Positions 18,951 through 26,736 are shown, counted from the stretch's first letter. The stretch is DNA of 64,000 nt from Burkholderia sp. Bp8992 (GCF_003853705.1 NZ_QTQI01000013.1:62001-126000), one strand, 5' to 3'. Program-made: numbers and translations. Notes: generated by a model from the letters alone, not told the origin.

Positions 18951-19268
18951 TCAGAGCAGAATGAACTCGTCGTTGTCGACGTAGAACACGAACGCGTCGA
19001 ACAATTGCGCGACGGTCGGTTCATCGACCTGGTCATGCGCGTTGATCACGATGTCCTCGATCGTCGCGCTGTTCAGCGTGACGCGCCAGTCGGGGTGCGG
19101 TGCGACGGTGGGCGGTGTGTCGGTCTCGGAGTCGCCGGCGTCTTCGGTGAATGCACCTTCTGTATCGAGCGTCCACGGCGTCGGCGGCAGGCAGAGCCAG
19201 CCGGAGAAATCGCCAGGGTGTTCGAGGATGTGTTGCAACGACACTTCGGTCGTGGTGGTGGTCGACAT
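18951..19268 (-). CDS. Small acidic protein, immunity-like (DUF7716-type pattern)
   Basis: 105 residues, acidic, no signal peptide or membrane segment. A six-Thr run follows the start. Its C-terminal third (IEDIVINAHDQ....PT..QLFDAFVFY...DEFI) matches in spacing the C-terminus of the protein at 25438-25797 in the rhs archive, so I place the two in one family, possibly DUF7716, a group often found beside toxins. This link is from my own comparison and not from a search. It is convergent with tssL and sits alone between a shared terminator and a gap of 213 bases with nothing recognisable. Confidence 0.7.
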   Translation of the reverse strand: MSTTTTTEVSLQHILEHPGDFSGWLCLPPTPWTLDTEGAFTEDAGDSETDTPPTVAPHPDWRVTLNSATIEDIVINAHDQVDEPTVAQLFDAFVFYVDNDEFILL

Positions 19269-19481
19269 GGGTATTGCGGTGGTAACGGGGCTGGAGTCAA
19301 TGCGCAGGAGCGCCGATGTGGCAGGTGCACGAAAGGGCCTGCGTCGCGGCGCTCATGTCAGCGAGCCGTGATTATGCCAATTCCGTATGCGCGCAGTGGA
19401 CTCGGTGGTTGCTGCCGGTCAGTTAGCGGACGGGATACCATCATTCGAGATCGAGTCTGATTTCCTTCGTCGGATTGCCCT

Positions 19482-20066
19482 TCAGGGTTGGTAGCGGATC
19501 GTTTCATAGATCTTGGCCATGCCCTGCTTGGCGGCACCCTCGTTCGCAGCCAATCCGGACGAGAGGACTACGCAGGTCCAGCCCTTGCCACAGACCTTGC
19601 TGGTGACGAGATCGAGACGGTGCGCGTAGAGCTCGTCTTGGTTGAAGATCGTGTGCGTATAGCGTGAAGCAAGTGCCGGATATTTACCGCTCAACATGAA
19701 CGGCATGAAGTCCGGCTTCGTGTACTGGGTGGGCTTGTCATCCACCTGGCTCTGGTACAGGTACTGCGCAGTACCTTCGAACGAAGGTGCGACCTTGGTT
19801 CGCAACACCTGAACGACCACGTCCAGATTCAGTACTTCGAATGCCGATTTGTCGGCTTGGATACTGACTCCTCGGCCGTCGGTGTCCTGGAGCCGATCGT
19901 TTGCCGTAATCCTCCAGTCCCCCGGGAGTTGGAAGCTCAAACCGTTGGATTTGAAGAGCTTTGGATGAGCCAGATCAGGGGCTGCGGCGGCTCTCGGCCG
20001 GAAATCGTCGGCATATGATGTCGTCGCGAGCGAGAGAAGAACGAAAGGCACGAAAACGGTGTGCAT
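19482..20066 (-). CDS. Secreted protein of unknown function
   Basis: 194 residues from an ATG with AGGAGGAG nine bases upstream. Residues 1-19 are a signal peptide (MHTVFVPFVLLSLATTSYA), so the product is periplasmic or exported. The mature part has FKSNGLSFQLPGDWRIT, a pattern seen in small periplasmic proteins with a DUF1795-like or PsbP-like fold, then alternating strands and two cysteines (VCGKGWTCVV) that could form a disulfide. I do not recognise a specific family. It lies between the T6SS locus and the rhs archive and is transcribed toward the T6SS genes. Confidence 0.75.
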   Translation of the reverse strand: MHTVFVPFVLLSLATTSYADDFRPRAAAAPDLAHPKLFKSNGLSFQLPGDWRITANDRLQDTDGRGVSIQADKSAFEVLNLDVVVQVLRTKVAPSFEGTAQYLYQSQVDDKPTQYTKPDFMPFMLSGKYPALASRYTHTIFNQDELYAHRLDLVTSKVCGKGWTCVVLSSGLAANEGAAKQGMAKIYETIRYQP

Positions 20067-20111
20067 AGAGCGCGCTCCTCCTAAACACCACTTGAAACCT
20101 GCATCCCTCAT

Positions 20112-20376
20112 CTATACTTTTTGCCGATTGAACTTTGGGCAAGATACTACGACTTCCGTGATCGCCACACCTACGAACTCACCATCTTCTTCATCAGACT
20201 CCCTAGCCAAATAGACATAATATGGCGGTCAGGTCCGAATCGAAATCGTACGTAATCATCTCCCCCTTCCCGAACCAATCCAATAAAAGAAGCGAAGATG
20301 ACCCACCTTGCATCAATGTCGGAAATTTTTACTCACCAACATACAATTCACGCCAATCGACACGTATCCTCATCAT
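20112..20376 (-). pseudogene. Decayed immunity-like gene at the far end of the rhs archive
   Basis: On the minus strand an ATG with GAGG upstream (20374-20376) opens a frame MMRIRVDWRELYVGE that meets a TAA at 20330-20332. The same frame continues as FPTLMQGGSSSLLLLDW and GKGEMITYDFDSDLTAIL, then needs one frameshift near 20220 to go on as YVYLARESDEEDGEFVGVAI and end at the TAG at 20112-20114. The acidic, soluble, AT-rich character and position match the other immunity genes. The plus-strand open frame over the same bases is not credible. Confidence 0.45.
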
Positions 20377-20465
20377 TTCGCCTCAACTGAACGATTGCAC
20401 GTCCCATCGAAAAAGAATAACCCGGAAACGCGAAGCTTCCACTCTCATTCAGCAGCAAACCGACC

Positions 20466-20852
20466 CTACAAAGTTAGAGCATCGTAAATCAAAATCCTAT
20501 CCTCTTCAGCCATTTTATATGCATGCATAACAAGAGTAAGATCACTTTCAACACCATCTATTATTAGATCGAATTGCATCCTCTTACTGGACTCCGATGG
20601 CGCCCCCGGATCAATTTCATACAACTTCACGTGACTAACGATGTAGCCTCGATCAGGGACTCCAATCCTTTTCAGCGCACTCTCATCCAGAACATCCCCG
20701 CACAGATATTCCAAAATATTCCTCTTAATCCCCTCCGACTCTTTGGCGTCAAAATTTCCATCCGAAACCAATTTTTCGAAAATATCTTTCGAAAAGCATT
20801 CACATATCTTGGATATCTCCAAAATCATATCCTCTGTAATCCATTTGCTCAC
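20466..20852 (-). CDS. Probable immunity protein for the adjacent SHH-type toxin (DUF7668-like)
   Basis: 128 residues from a GTG start with a strong AGGAGGTG six bases upstream; the longer reading with an ATG 14 codons earlier would ignore that site. The start lies two bases from the stop of the upstream toxin fragment, the usual toxin/immunity spacing. The protein is acidic and soluble; the segment FDLIIDGVESDLTLVMHA resembles the core of the DUF7668 group, which is often next to polymorphic toxins. It likely binds the toxin domain encoded at 20854-21962, an inference from position. Confidence 0.75.
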   Translation of the reverse strand: MSKWITEDMILEISKICECFSKDIFEKLVSDGNFDAKESEGIKRNILEYLCGDVLDESALKRIGVPDRGYIVSHVKLYEIDPGAPSESSKRMQFDLIIDGVESDLTLVMHAYKMAEEDRILIYDALTL

Positions 20853-20853
20853 A

Positions 20854-21962
20854 CTACCACCTCCTAGTTGAACTATTTCTATTCCCTGGCACACGAGTCG
20901 GTGTATCAGCCGTAACGCCCATATTGGAGAAATAATTGTCAGCTCGCATTACATGGCAGCGAGTTTCATCTGCAGAAAAACCAGCTCGGCGTAGCGCCCG
21001 ATATGCAACCCGACGCTCCGCTGCATATGTACCGCCGACACCTCTCTGACGCTGCGATTGTGTCGCAACATAATGCTCCGACCCAATTTCGTGTGACGGC
21101 CCCGCCAATTGCACCGAAGGTGCAGCGTTCGCAGCAGCATCATCGTATCCTGGGACGCCTTTCATGGCCGCGTTTTGTATTACGTGATGCGAATCTGCCG
21201 GAACATTGTTATACGGTCCGAATTTACGGCCTGACTCCGAAAGAATTTTCTCGCAATCCTCCGGACAAGGGCGACATTTCTTTAACCCTAGTGGGTCGAT
21301 CCAGCCTATCGGGTTGGGTGCGTATTGATAGACATTAATGCCGCCGATGAGGCCAATCGGATCTTTACTAATGAGCCGTCCGCTACTCGGATCATAGTAT
21401 CGGTGCCGGTTATAGTGAAGCCCCGTCTCCTCATCAATCTGCTGCCCCTGAAACCGCAGCGGATTTCTCGGCGCAATTCCTGCCGCTTTCGATACACGCG
21501 CAACAATCTCTCGCGCCTCTCCCCACGCCTTATATGTCCCCTCCCACACGACGTCACCGTCATCATCTGTCAGCAACTGAGGTGTCCCGATCTGGTCGCA
21601 GTGGTAATAGAACAGTGCCGCGCCGCCTCGCCGCTCCGGCATCTTTTGCAGCGGATCTTCCTCTGGCACATAGCGGTCGGTATTCTCCCACCCCGGTGTC
21701 TCGATTCCCAAGACTGGCTCAGACACATACTGCGCCAGCGGCACCAACGTCCTCGGTTCGTAGATATAGTGCGAACCGCACTCGCCGTCGCTCTCATACG
21801 CCAGTGTGTCACCATCCCACCCGAACACCGTGCGCGCGCCGTTCACCTCATTCGCAATGTGGCCGTCATAGAAGTACCGTGAATGACTCTGTCGCGACGT
21901 CTCGACAATTCTCGCAGACAGCAAGCGATTGAACTCGTCCCACTCGGACTCCTGCTCCCCCG
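20854..21962 (-). pseudogene. 5'-truncated rhs gene: core end plus intact SHH-type nuclease toxin tip
   Basis: The frame from about 21962 reads as the end of an Rhs core, closely parallel to the full rhs gene at 27209-31807: WDEFNRL, VNGARTVFGWDGDTLAYES, FYYHCDQIGTPQLLTDD, then the cleavage-site motif WIDPLGL. After it come about 140 residues of tip with DSHHVIQNAAMKGVPGYDD and H.......Q..Q, matching the SHH signature of the HNH/EndoVII toxin group (Tox-SHH), a likely DNase. The N-terminus, most YD repeats and any start codon of an Rhs protein are missing; a TTG at 21924 could start a short product. It ends two bases before the immunity start. Confidence 0.75.
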
Positions 21963-22313
21963 TCGGCGTATGCTTTGCGCTTCACATTCCCGTTGCAGAT
22001 CATCACACCCAATCTGAACAAGTTTCTAGCCATCCAGCATCATTCCGCGGATATACCCGGAGCCATACAGGGGTCGACCGACCGCACGGCCGTCCGGTCT
22101 TATTGTTTTAATCAGGTTGCCAATCTCATCGTATTTGTGATGCCACACGGATCCTGGGCTAGCGCCAAAAATGTTATACGCATGACGTTCTTGCACCAGA
22201 TTATCGATCGGATCGACAAAAAGCTGAGCGCCACTATCTCGATTGGTCACTTCGATCAATCGTCCCATTGGATCACAAGAAAGGCGCTCCACCTCATCAT
22301 CAACTGAACGGCC
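21963..22313 (-). pseudogene. Separate rhs core fragment with in-frame stop and internal deletion
   Basis: The stretch from about 22313 to 22026 translates as ERLSCDPMGRLIEVTN, DPIDNLVQERHAYN and WHHKYDEIGNLIKTIRPDGR, matching the YD-repeat region of the intact rhs gene about residue 990-1065. It stops at a TAG (22026-22028) where the intact gene has a Lys codon (AAG). Downstream LVQI..DDLQRE still matches for a few codons, then jumps directly to the core end at 21962, so roughly 170 codons present in the intact gene are deleted here. This and the tip at 20854-21962 were once one gene. Confidence 0.7.
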
Positions 22314-22464
22314 GCAGAGGGATCACCATGATGCGTTTTGCATCTCGATTCATTTTTCCCGTCAATTCGAGTCTTGCTTGCACGCCCCCCTCTTCCCAGC
22401 GTGGAAGTTCGCTTTCCCCCAACATCTGATGAATGAACGTTTTAAGTCGGTCCATGGGTGACAT
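22300..22464 (-). CDS. Possible 54-residue orphan ORF, perhaps the remnant of an older immunity gene
   Basis: An ATG at 22462-22464 with TAGGA upstream opens a 54-codon frame (MSPMDRLKTFIHQMLGESEL and on to VIPLRPFS). Codon use looks coding. It ends inside the first bases of the rhs fragment, as if a recombination joint cut off its 3' part. I do not recognise the family. Confidence 0.3.
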   Translation of the reverse strand: MSPMDRLKTFIHQMLGESELPRWEEGGVQARLELTGKMNRDAKRIMVIPLRPFS

Positions 22465-22504
22465 CGTCCTACCCCCTACTGGGATATTGCCAGTCAGTTC
22501 GAAA

Positions 22505-23080
22505 TCAACCGACCGGCGGGATTCCAGTAATGAATCTGACTCCCTTCTTCGTGGCGCACAATACGGCGTCGGCTAGTCGATCCCCAACGACAATGTATGT
22601 CGGGGAGTCGAATTGCCGACCAATGCCGTTTTCAGAGAAATCGGGGCGTAAAACCATTTTTTTGAAGCCGACCTTGGCATCAGGAAATCCCGACACTTTC
22701 ACCACAATCGGCTCAGAAGCATCGTGATCAACCACGTCAACTTTCCTTATCGGATTGAGAAGAAAGTACGAGCCATCAATAGCCTCTCCGTTCGATCTAA
22801 TAACTACCGGGATGAACTGGACGTCATTGTCATCCGCCAGACCTTCAATCGCAGCACGCACCGCTTCACTTACGAGAGGAATCAAGATGTTCGACCAGAT
22901 GACGCCATAGTCTTGAATTTTTGACAGCCCTTTTTTGGGAAGCTCAAATACCAATGGATCTGATCTTACGAGGCGCTTTGCCGCCTGCAACTCGAAGCGA
23001 TCCACCCCATTTGCTGCCTCATCGTAGAGTGCCATCCGACTTTCCGGATAGTCCGCCTCTGTGGTCCAGATTTTCGTCAT
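22505..23080 (-). CDS. Immunity protein resembling the DUF1629/Imm11 group
   Basis: 191 residues. The layout (a residue pair DP.VFELPKKG, then NILIPLVSEAVRAAIE, NDVQFIPVVIRSNGE, YFLLNPIRKVDVVDHD) matches the DUF1629/Imm11 pattern of immunity proteins paired with polymorphic toxins. The ATG is 10 bases after the stop of the AHH-type toxin at 23091, on the same strand, so this is very likely its cognate immunity protein. No membrane segment, so it acts in the cytoplasm. Family call is from memory of the motif and not from a search. Confidence 0.75.
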   Translation of the reverse strand: MTKIWTTEADYPESRMALYDEAANGVDRFELQAAKRLVRSDPLVFELPKKGLSKIQDYGVIWSNILIPLVSEAVRAAIEGLADDNDVQFIPVVIRSNGEAIDGSYFLLNPIRKVDVVDHDASEPIVVKVSGFPDAKVGFKKMVLRPDFSENGIGRQFDSPTYIVVGDRLADAVLCATKKGVRFITGIPPVG

Positions 23081-23090
23081 ATTTCCTCGC

Positions 23091-23638
23091 TTAGTTTGGA
23101 CACGCCCATGGTCGATGGTTCTTGTTGAGCATCCGGCTCCCTGCCTTCAGTTCGACCCGCTCTCGCGCAATGATTCCTCGCAGAGCCTCGTCATACTGCT
23201 TCTGGCCCCAGCCCTGCTGCTTTCCTATTGCCACAGCGTCATTCATTTGTCTGGACAAGTTTGTGCTGACAATGTTCGGATGACGCCCGTTGTGGATCGA
23301 GCGAGTTGGATGAAGGCTTTCGTCATCTGGAAGATAGATTTTGTTGGCTTGAGATTGAAGGTCAAAGCCTGCAAGCGCAATTAGAGGGTGGTTCTTCGTC
23401 TGCGAATTCTTGCCGCTGACAATGTGGTGTTCTTGGAACCCCTGCGACTTGAGGCCGTCGACCTTTCGCCGAATGCCGGCTTCAAGGGCCGGACGGCGGG
23501 GCGCCCCCCAACGGATCGCCCCATTCGACCGGGTTCGATGCGTATTAATAGAGGTTGATCCCGCCACCGAGCCCGATCGGATCGTTCGATACGAACTGCC
23601 CGCTACTCGAATCATATGTATTGGCCGGGACTCGATCT
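23091..23638 (-). pseudogene. Broken rhs 3' end with AHH-type nuclease toxin tip
   Basis: The tip reads GFQEHHIVSGKNSQTKNHPL, IYLPDDESLHPTRSIHNGRH and a closing helix, the spacing of AHH-family HNH/EndoVII nucleases (HHIV then LP..... and H.GRH). The rhs core just before it is in another frame: YDSSSGQFVSNDPIGLGGGIN is followed by TAA at the position where sister genes have CAA (INLY-Q-Y), then EWGDPLG, then a stop. So at least one nonsense change and one frameshift separate core from tip. The tip itself is uninterrupted and could be restored by recombination. Confidence 0.7.
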
Positions 23639-23670
23639 GACAGGTAGTCGGGTCCACAAAGAACGATCCA

Positions 23671-23766
23671 TCAATGGGGGATGAGTTTCTCCTTGGCGAG
23701 ATCGAGTGAATCGAGAAAAGTGCGCATCGGCGTCTTGCCGTAACACCAGCGCCCCTGATGTTCCCG
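23671..23766 (-). mobile_element. Transposase C-terminal remnant
   Basis: On the minus strand 31 codons read EHQGRWCYGKTPMRTFLDSL followed by DLAKEKLIPH and a stop. The HQG.....G.TPM.T..D pattern is the usual C-terminus of IS481/IS3-type DDE transposases. No catalytic region remains. Confidence 0.55.
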
Positions 23767-23780
23767 TTACCGCACTTTTC

Positions 23781-24224
23781 CTACGAGCCGATGTACTTGT
23801 ACTTCAAACTCAGCCCGTCGCTAGGTCCGCCGAGTTCGACGTGTAAAATCGGCTCCTCAGCCTTGCCGTCCACCCAAAGCACGCATTCCGCGCCCCAGGA
23901 CTGACCGTCGTCCATCTCAAAGAGATCAATGTATAGCCTCGATTCGCTCTTGCCGGAGAACGCGACTTCGATCGGCGCGAGGCTGATACTCGGTTTTGTT
24001 CCGAAGTAATCTTCGAGGGTCTCGCATATCTCGGCGCGAATCGGTTCGGTCACTCCGAACTTGGACTCTAGTGCCCTTTTGTCCATCGAGTTGAGTGCAT
24101 CAAGGAATTCAGAAATCACCTTGTACGCTCGATCACTCAGTGATAGGTTCATCTCCGCCTCATTCGTTTCGATGGAGTTGTCGTGCCAGACCCGGTGTTG
24201 GGCGCAAAAGTAATAATGAGCCAT
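23781..24224 (-). CDS. Orphan immunity-like protein
   Basis: 147 residues from the ATG giving MAHYYFCAQHRVWHDN; a second candidate start (MNLSLSDRAYKVI) is 28 codons in. The protein is acidic, soluble, with strands at the C-terminus (SRLYIDLFEMDDGQSWGAE, EEPILHVELGGPSDGLS). The final strand pair resembles the DUF7668-like immunity at 20466. No toxin is directly upstream: the neighbouring DNA on both sides is transposase remnant. It is therefore an immunity gene left without its toxin, by position. Confidence 0.6.
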   Translation of the reverse strand: MAHYYFCAQHRVWHDNSIETNEAEMNLSLSDRAYKVISEFLDALNSMDKRALESKFGVTEPIRAEICETLEDYFGTKPSISLAPIEVAFSGKSESRLYIDLFEMDDGQSWGAECVLWVDGKAEEPILHVELGGPSDGLSLKYKYIGS

Positions 24225-24257
24225 GATCCGCACCGGGAATCGTGGAGGCCGGTTGGT

Positions 24258-24520
24258 TTAAGTTAATTCGGGTACGTCAGCGGTAGCTCTGAGTTTCCCG
24301 TAGTAGTTTGCCTCAGCCTCGGCGGACGAGATATAGCCCAGCGGTTCCATCAGTCGATGATGGTTGTACCAGGCCACCCATTCCAGCGTTACAAGTTCGA
24401 CGAATTCCCTCGTTTTCCACGGGGCACGCCGATGAATCAGTTCCGTCTTGTACAGGCCGTTGATCGTTTCAGCCAGCGCGTTGTCTTAGCCGTCCCCACT
24501 CTGACGGCCGACGCTACGTT
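24258..24520 (-). mobile_element. IS3-family transposase (OrfB) 3' remnant
   Basis: The minus strand reads DNALAETINGLYKTELIHRR, TLEWVAWYNHHRLMEPLGYI and EAEANYY before a TAA at 24258-24260. This is the C-terminal end of an IS3-type OrfB, including the final catalytic-region Glu context (DNALAE). The upstream part breaks down after a TAG at the position before DNA, and the remainder of the element is gone, replaced by a perfect palindrome at 24517-24542. Confidence 0.8.
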
Positions 24521-24542
24521 TCTCCCCGATCGGGGAGAAACG
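24517..24542. repeat. Perfect 26-bp palindrome
   Basis: CGTTTCTCCCCGA followed at once by its exact reverse complement TCGGGGAGAAACG, with no loop. It sits at the broken edge of the IS3 remnant. There is no U-run after it on either strand. It may be a recombination scar formed by inverted duplication. The next 160 bases to 24671 show no gene. Confidence 0.85.
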
Positions 24543-24671
24543 AGTAAGTACATGTTGACCGATTTTGGCGGCTGGGGCCAATCAAGGTCAACGTTGAACC
24601 TTTTTGATCCAGTGCAGGATAGGCACACGGGCCGAATCTACCGGATTACACGGAGTTTCCCGCCCTAAAAC

Positions 24672-24703
24672 AACAAGGACCGCTTACGCGGCCCTCAGTT
24701 GTT
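24672..24703 (-). terminator. Terminator after the SUKH-type immunity gene
   Basis: On the minus strand, GGGCCGC-GTAA-GCGGTCC with flanking ACAA/TTGT pairs is followed by TTTT, starting at the stop codon of the gene ending at 24702. Loop and core match the terminator at 25386-25415. Confidence 0.7.
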
Positions 24704-25136
24704 ACGGCGCTACATCAAAGTACCAAACTAAGAAGTCATTGAAGGTCGCCCAGCGCGCTGGCACATTCCCATCCAAGAAGTCATCTAGCGCCCCAATGTC
24801 GAGGTCGTAGACGGCCTCATCGTTCTTGCAGTACAGATACATCCCCTCGCTCTCATCTGAGGTAAGCGCAAGGTATCGCGCGGGAACATGGTATCGATCG
24901 CGGACATAGTCTGTCTGATCGGGTATCGCAGGTATCGCCGGTCCTTCGATATCAAGAAGCTCCGCTACAGGGCGTGGGCTTACAAAGCTCCCTTGATATT
25001 TCAGATAGAACTCACCAAATTCGGAACCCGAGTCTATGCCCAAACTGCGGAGCACTTGCTCTGTCGATTTCGGATCAGTTCGAGTCACGTCGCCGGTGGC
25101 CGTAGCCAGATGCGATTCAACCTTCGATGGAATCAT
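24702..25136 (-). CDS. SMI1/KNR4 (SUKH) family immunity protein
   Basis: 144 residues from ATG (a GTG one codon earlier is equally placed behind GGAGGG). The SUKH pattern is present: an N-terminal helix (VLRSLGIDSGSEFGEFYLKY), G.F......EL, then a strand-rich core ending ESEGMYLYCKNDEAVYDLDI and the C-terminal FNDFLVWYFD helix. SUKH proteins neutralise many nuclease and other polymorphic toxins. The start overlaps the TGA of the upstream toxin fragment at 25136, so it belonged to that toxin. Confidence 0.8.
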   Translation of the reverse strand: MIPSKVESHLATATGDVTRTDPKSTEQVLRSLGIDSGSEFGEFYLKYQGSFVSPRPVAELLDIEGPAIPAIPDQTDYVRDRYHVPARYLALTSDESEGMYLYCKNDEAVYDLDIGALDDFLDGNVPARWATFNDFLVWYFDVAP

Positions 25137-25360
25137 CACTTACACCCTCCATTCCTAGACTCATTGGCAGCAGCAGCGCGATCTTTCCAATATTGATTTC
25201 TGTCTATGTCGAACGCGCTCCGGTCCACTGGGAAATAGGGATTCTTTTGACTCCCGAACGGATGCAGCGCCTCCCGACCGGCGCCGCTTGCCGCTCTATG
25301 CGTGCTAGTCGTTACCTCAAATAGCGGACCTATCGATTGTTGACGCGAATGGTGCAACTG
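25136..25360 (-). pseudogene. Toxin tip fragment next to the SUKH immunity gene
   Basis: About 74 codons ending in a TGA that overlaps the immunity start. The most distinctive part is HPFGSQKNPYFPVDRSAFDI followed by DRNQYWKDRA. I take it as the C-terminal piece of a polymorphic toxin because of the toxin-immunity overlap; the toxin family is not clear to me. No rhs core precedes it; upstream sequence runs straight into the terminator of the next gene, so it is cut at its 5' end and probably silent. Confidence 0.5.
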
Positions 25361-25385
25361 AAGTTACTCAACCTTTTCAAGTACC

Positions 25386-25415
25386 GAAAACAACCGGGGC
25401 CGCTTACGCGGCCCC
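25386..25415 (-). terminator. Terminator after the immunity-like gene at 25438
   Basis: On the minus strand a perfect 8-bp stem GGGGCCGC / GCGGCCCC with GTAA loop is followed by GGTTGTTTT. It shares loop and stem core with the terminator at 24672-24703. Confidence 0.8.
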
Positions 25416-25437
25416 AGCATATTTTTCCGTTGGGCCG

Positions 25438-25797
25438 TCAATGCAAGTCTAAGAAATCATCATATGTAGCGTAGTGGTTCAGGCATCGAATAACCTCCTC
25501 AGATGAAGCGGTTGGCTTCTGCTTGTACGCTAAATCGACAACATTCTGGAAGTGCTCGCGCCCATAACCTATCTCAAGCCCCAACGCGAGTACAGATTTA
25601 GGCAGCACCTCGTTATCGTCGTCATCGAAGTCCGGCACATCGCCCACATACACGTCCATACCGGGTCGCAAATCGTCCGTGTCTTCCGGCACGTAAATCA
25701 TGTAGATCGCGGCCCGATCTTTCTTGCTTTTCACGAGATCGATCACTTCCTCGATCTCGTAAAACGCATTCACATTGAAGCTACTCATAATGGGCAT
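25438..25797 (-). CDS. Immunity-like protein (DUF7716-type pattern)
   Basis: 119 residues (or 116 from the second Met). Very acidic, with DDDDNE in the middle and no membrane segment. The C-terminus (HFQNVVDLAYKQ....SEEVIRCLNHYATYDDFLDL) matches the spacing of the protein at 18951. The frame is open upstream into an rhs core remnant (25798-25980) without a stop, so the rhs end and this gene are fused in frame, as if the toxin tip between them was deleted. A terminator follows 22 bases after the stop. Confidence 0.65.
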   Translation of the reverse strand: MPIMSSFNVNAFYEIEEVIDLVKSKKDRAAIYMIYVPEDTDDLRPGMDVYVGDVPDFDDDDNEVLPKSVLALGLEIGYGREHFQNVVDLAYKQKPTASSEEVIRCLNHYATYDDFLDLH

Positions 25798-25980
25798 CCC
25801 GTAGCAGGGTCTAACTTTCCTTTCCAGCCGGGGTCCCGCCCCCCATTTGAATAGATCAATCCACCGTACCGGGTTCGGCGCGTATTGATAGACGTTGGCC
25901 CCATCGATCAGTCCGGTGGAATTTTCCGAGATGAATCGCCCACTATCCGGGTCATTGTACCGGCGCCGGTTGTAAAGCCC
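25798..25980 (-). pseudogene. rhs core-end remnant fused in frame to the next gene
   Basis: On the minus strand: LYNRRRYNDPDSGRFISENS, LIDGANVYQYAPNPVRWIDL, then a few unrelated codons into the start of the gene at 25797. This is the last part of an Rhs core; the usual DPLGL has become D-L and the toxin tip is missing. Confidence 0.75.
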
Positions 25981-25990
25981 TTGTACTGCG

Positions 25991-26386
25991 CTACTTCTTG
26001 ATGGCTAATCCCTCTGGCCCGACAGCATCCGTTACTTCAACGTCGCTTACATCGAAGTCAAGGCTTGGCTCACGACCTGCCAATGAGACGAAGAGATCGT
26101 AAACATATTTCCTTTTATCATCGACGTCGTCCAGCGGAACCTCCTGAGGAATAATCTTCTTCCAGTTTTCGAGCCAAGAATTTGAAGCCAGAACGTATTC
26201 CAACACGTCAATAACACGCTCCCGTGAGACCGGACCAAAGCGACTGAATTCGGCCTTCGCCTCTTCATAGATCCTCTTTACCCCTTCGTCGGTATTGATA
26301 TAAAAATCGTCCAACTCATCATCCGTCATAGACAGAAGAAAATAATACAACGGACGAAGATAATTGAAGTTAATCAGTTTTGTCAT
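25991..26386 (-). CDS. Immunity-like protein, probably CdiI-type
   Basis: 131 residues from an ATG that overlaps the stop of a toxin remnant (ATGA). The protein is acidic and helical (YYFLLSMTDDELDDFYINTD, VIDVLEYVLASNSWLENWKK), with no membrane segment. I do not recognise a named family; the helical, acidic type is usual among immunity proteins of contact-dependent inhibition toxins. The overlap with the toxin tail points to a cognate pair. Confidence 0.65.
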   Translation of the reverse strand: MTKLINFNYLRPLYYFLLSMTDDELDDFYINTDEGVKRIYEEAKAEFSRFGPVSRERVIDVLEYVLASNSWLENWKKIIPQEVPLDDVDDKRKYVYDLFVSLAGREPSLDFDVSDVEVTDAVGPEGLAIKK

Positions 26387-26575
26387 AGCTGTGGATATGC
26401 AGTCACGATATTTCCGTTGCGCCGAACCACCGTAATCGCCTGCGCTGCGGACAAGAACTTGGGCCGTATGCGTTCCCTTCCGTGACTTTCGATGCGAACC
26501 TGCTCGCCTGCGGATCATAGTAGCGGTTGCGGTTATAGTTCGGCCCTGTCTAGGCGTCGCGCTCCTGCATCCTTC
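26384..26575 (-). pseudogene. rhs core remnant plus tail of an RNase-like toxin
   Basis: Three short pieces lie in two frames: YNRNRYYDPQASRFASK (rhs core), followed by a frameshift to KFLSAAQAITVVRRNGNIVT AYPQL ending at a TGA that overlaps the immunity start at 26386. The closing strand pattern (ITVVRRNGNIVTAYP) is typical of the last strand of BECR-type ribonuclease toxins. Nearly the whole toxin is deleted. The next bases up to 26736 show no further gene. Confidence 0.5.
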
Positions 26576-26736
26576 CAAAATGGCGGCGAGCTATGACAGT
26601 GGCACAAAACGTAGCCCTCGTCATAGTCGCATCGTAGCCCTGCCCGTTTGGCGACACTCTTACAGCAGTAGGACTGTGAGGAGTCTCTTCAAGGTTGACC
26701 TGCTGCATCAAGCGCTCACAAGCGACGCCCCTCCTT

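Noticed and set aside
20222-20530. Plus-strand open frame in the AT-rich region
   Set aside because: Codon use and composition poor; the minus strand over the same bases gives a better, though decayed, gene.
24517-24542. Palindrome as a plain terminator
   Set aside because: No U-run on either strand and no gene ends beside it.
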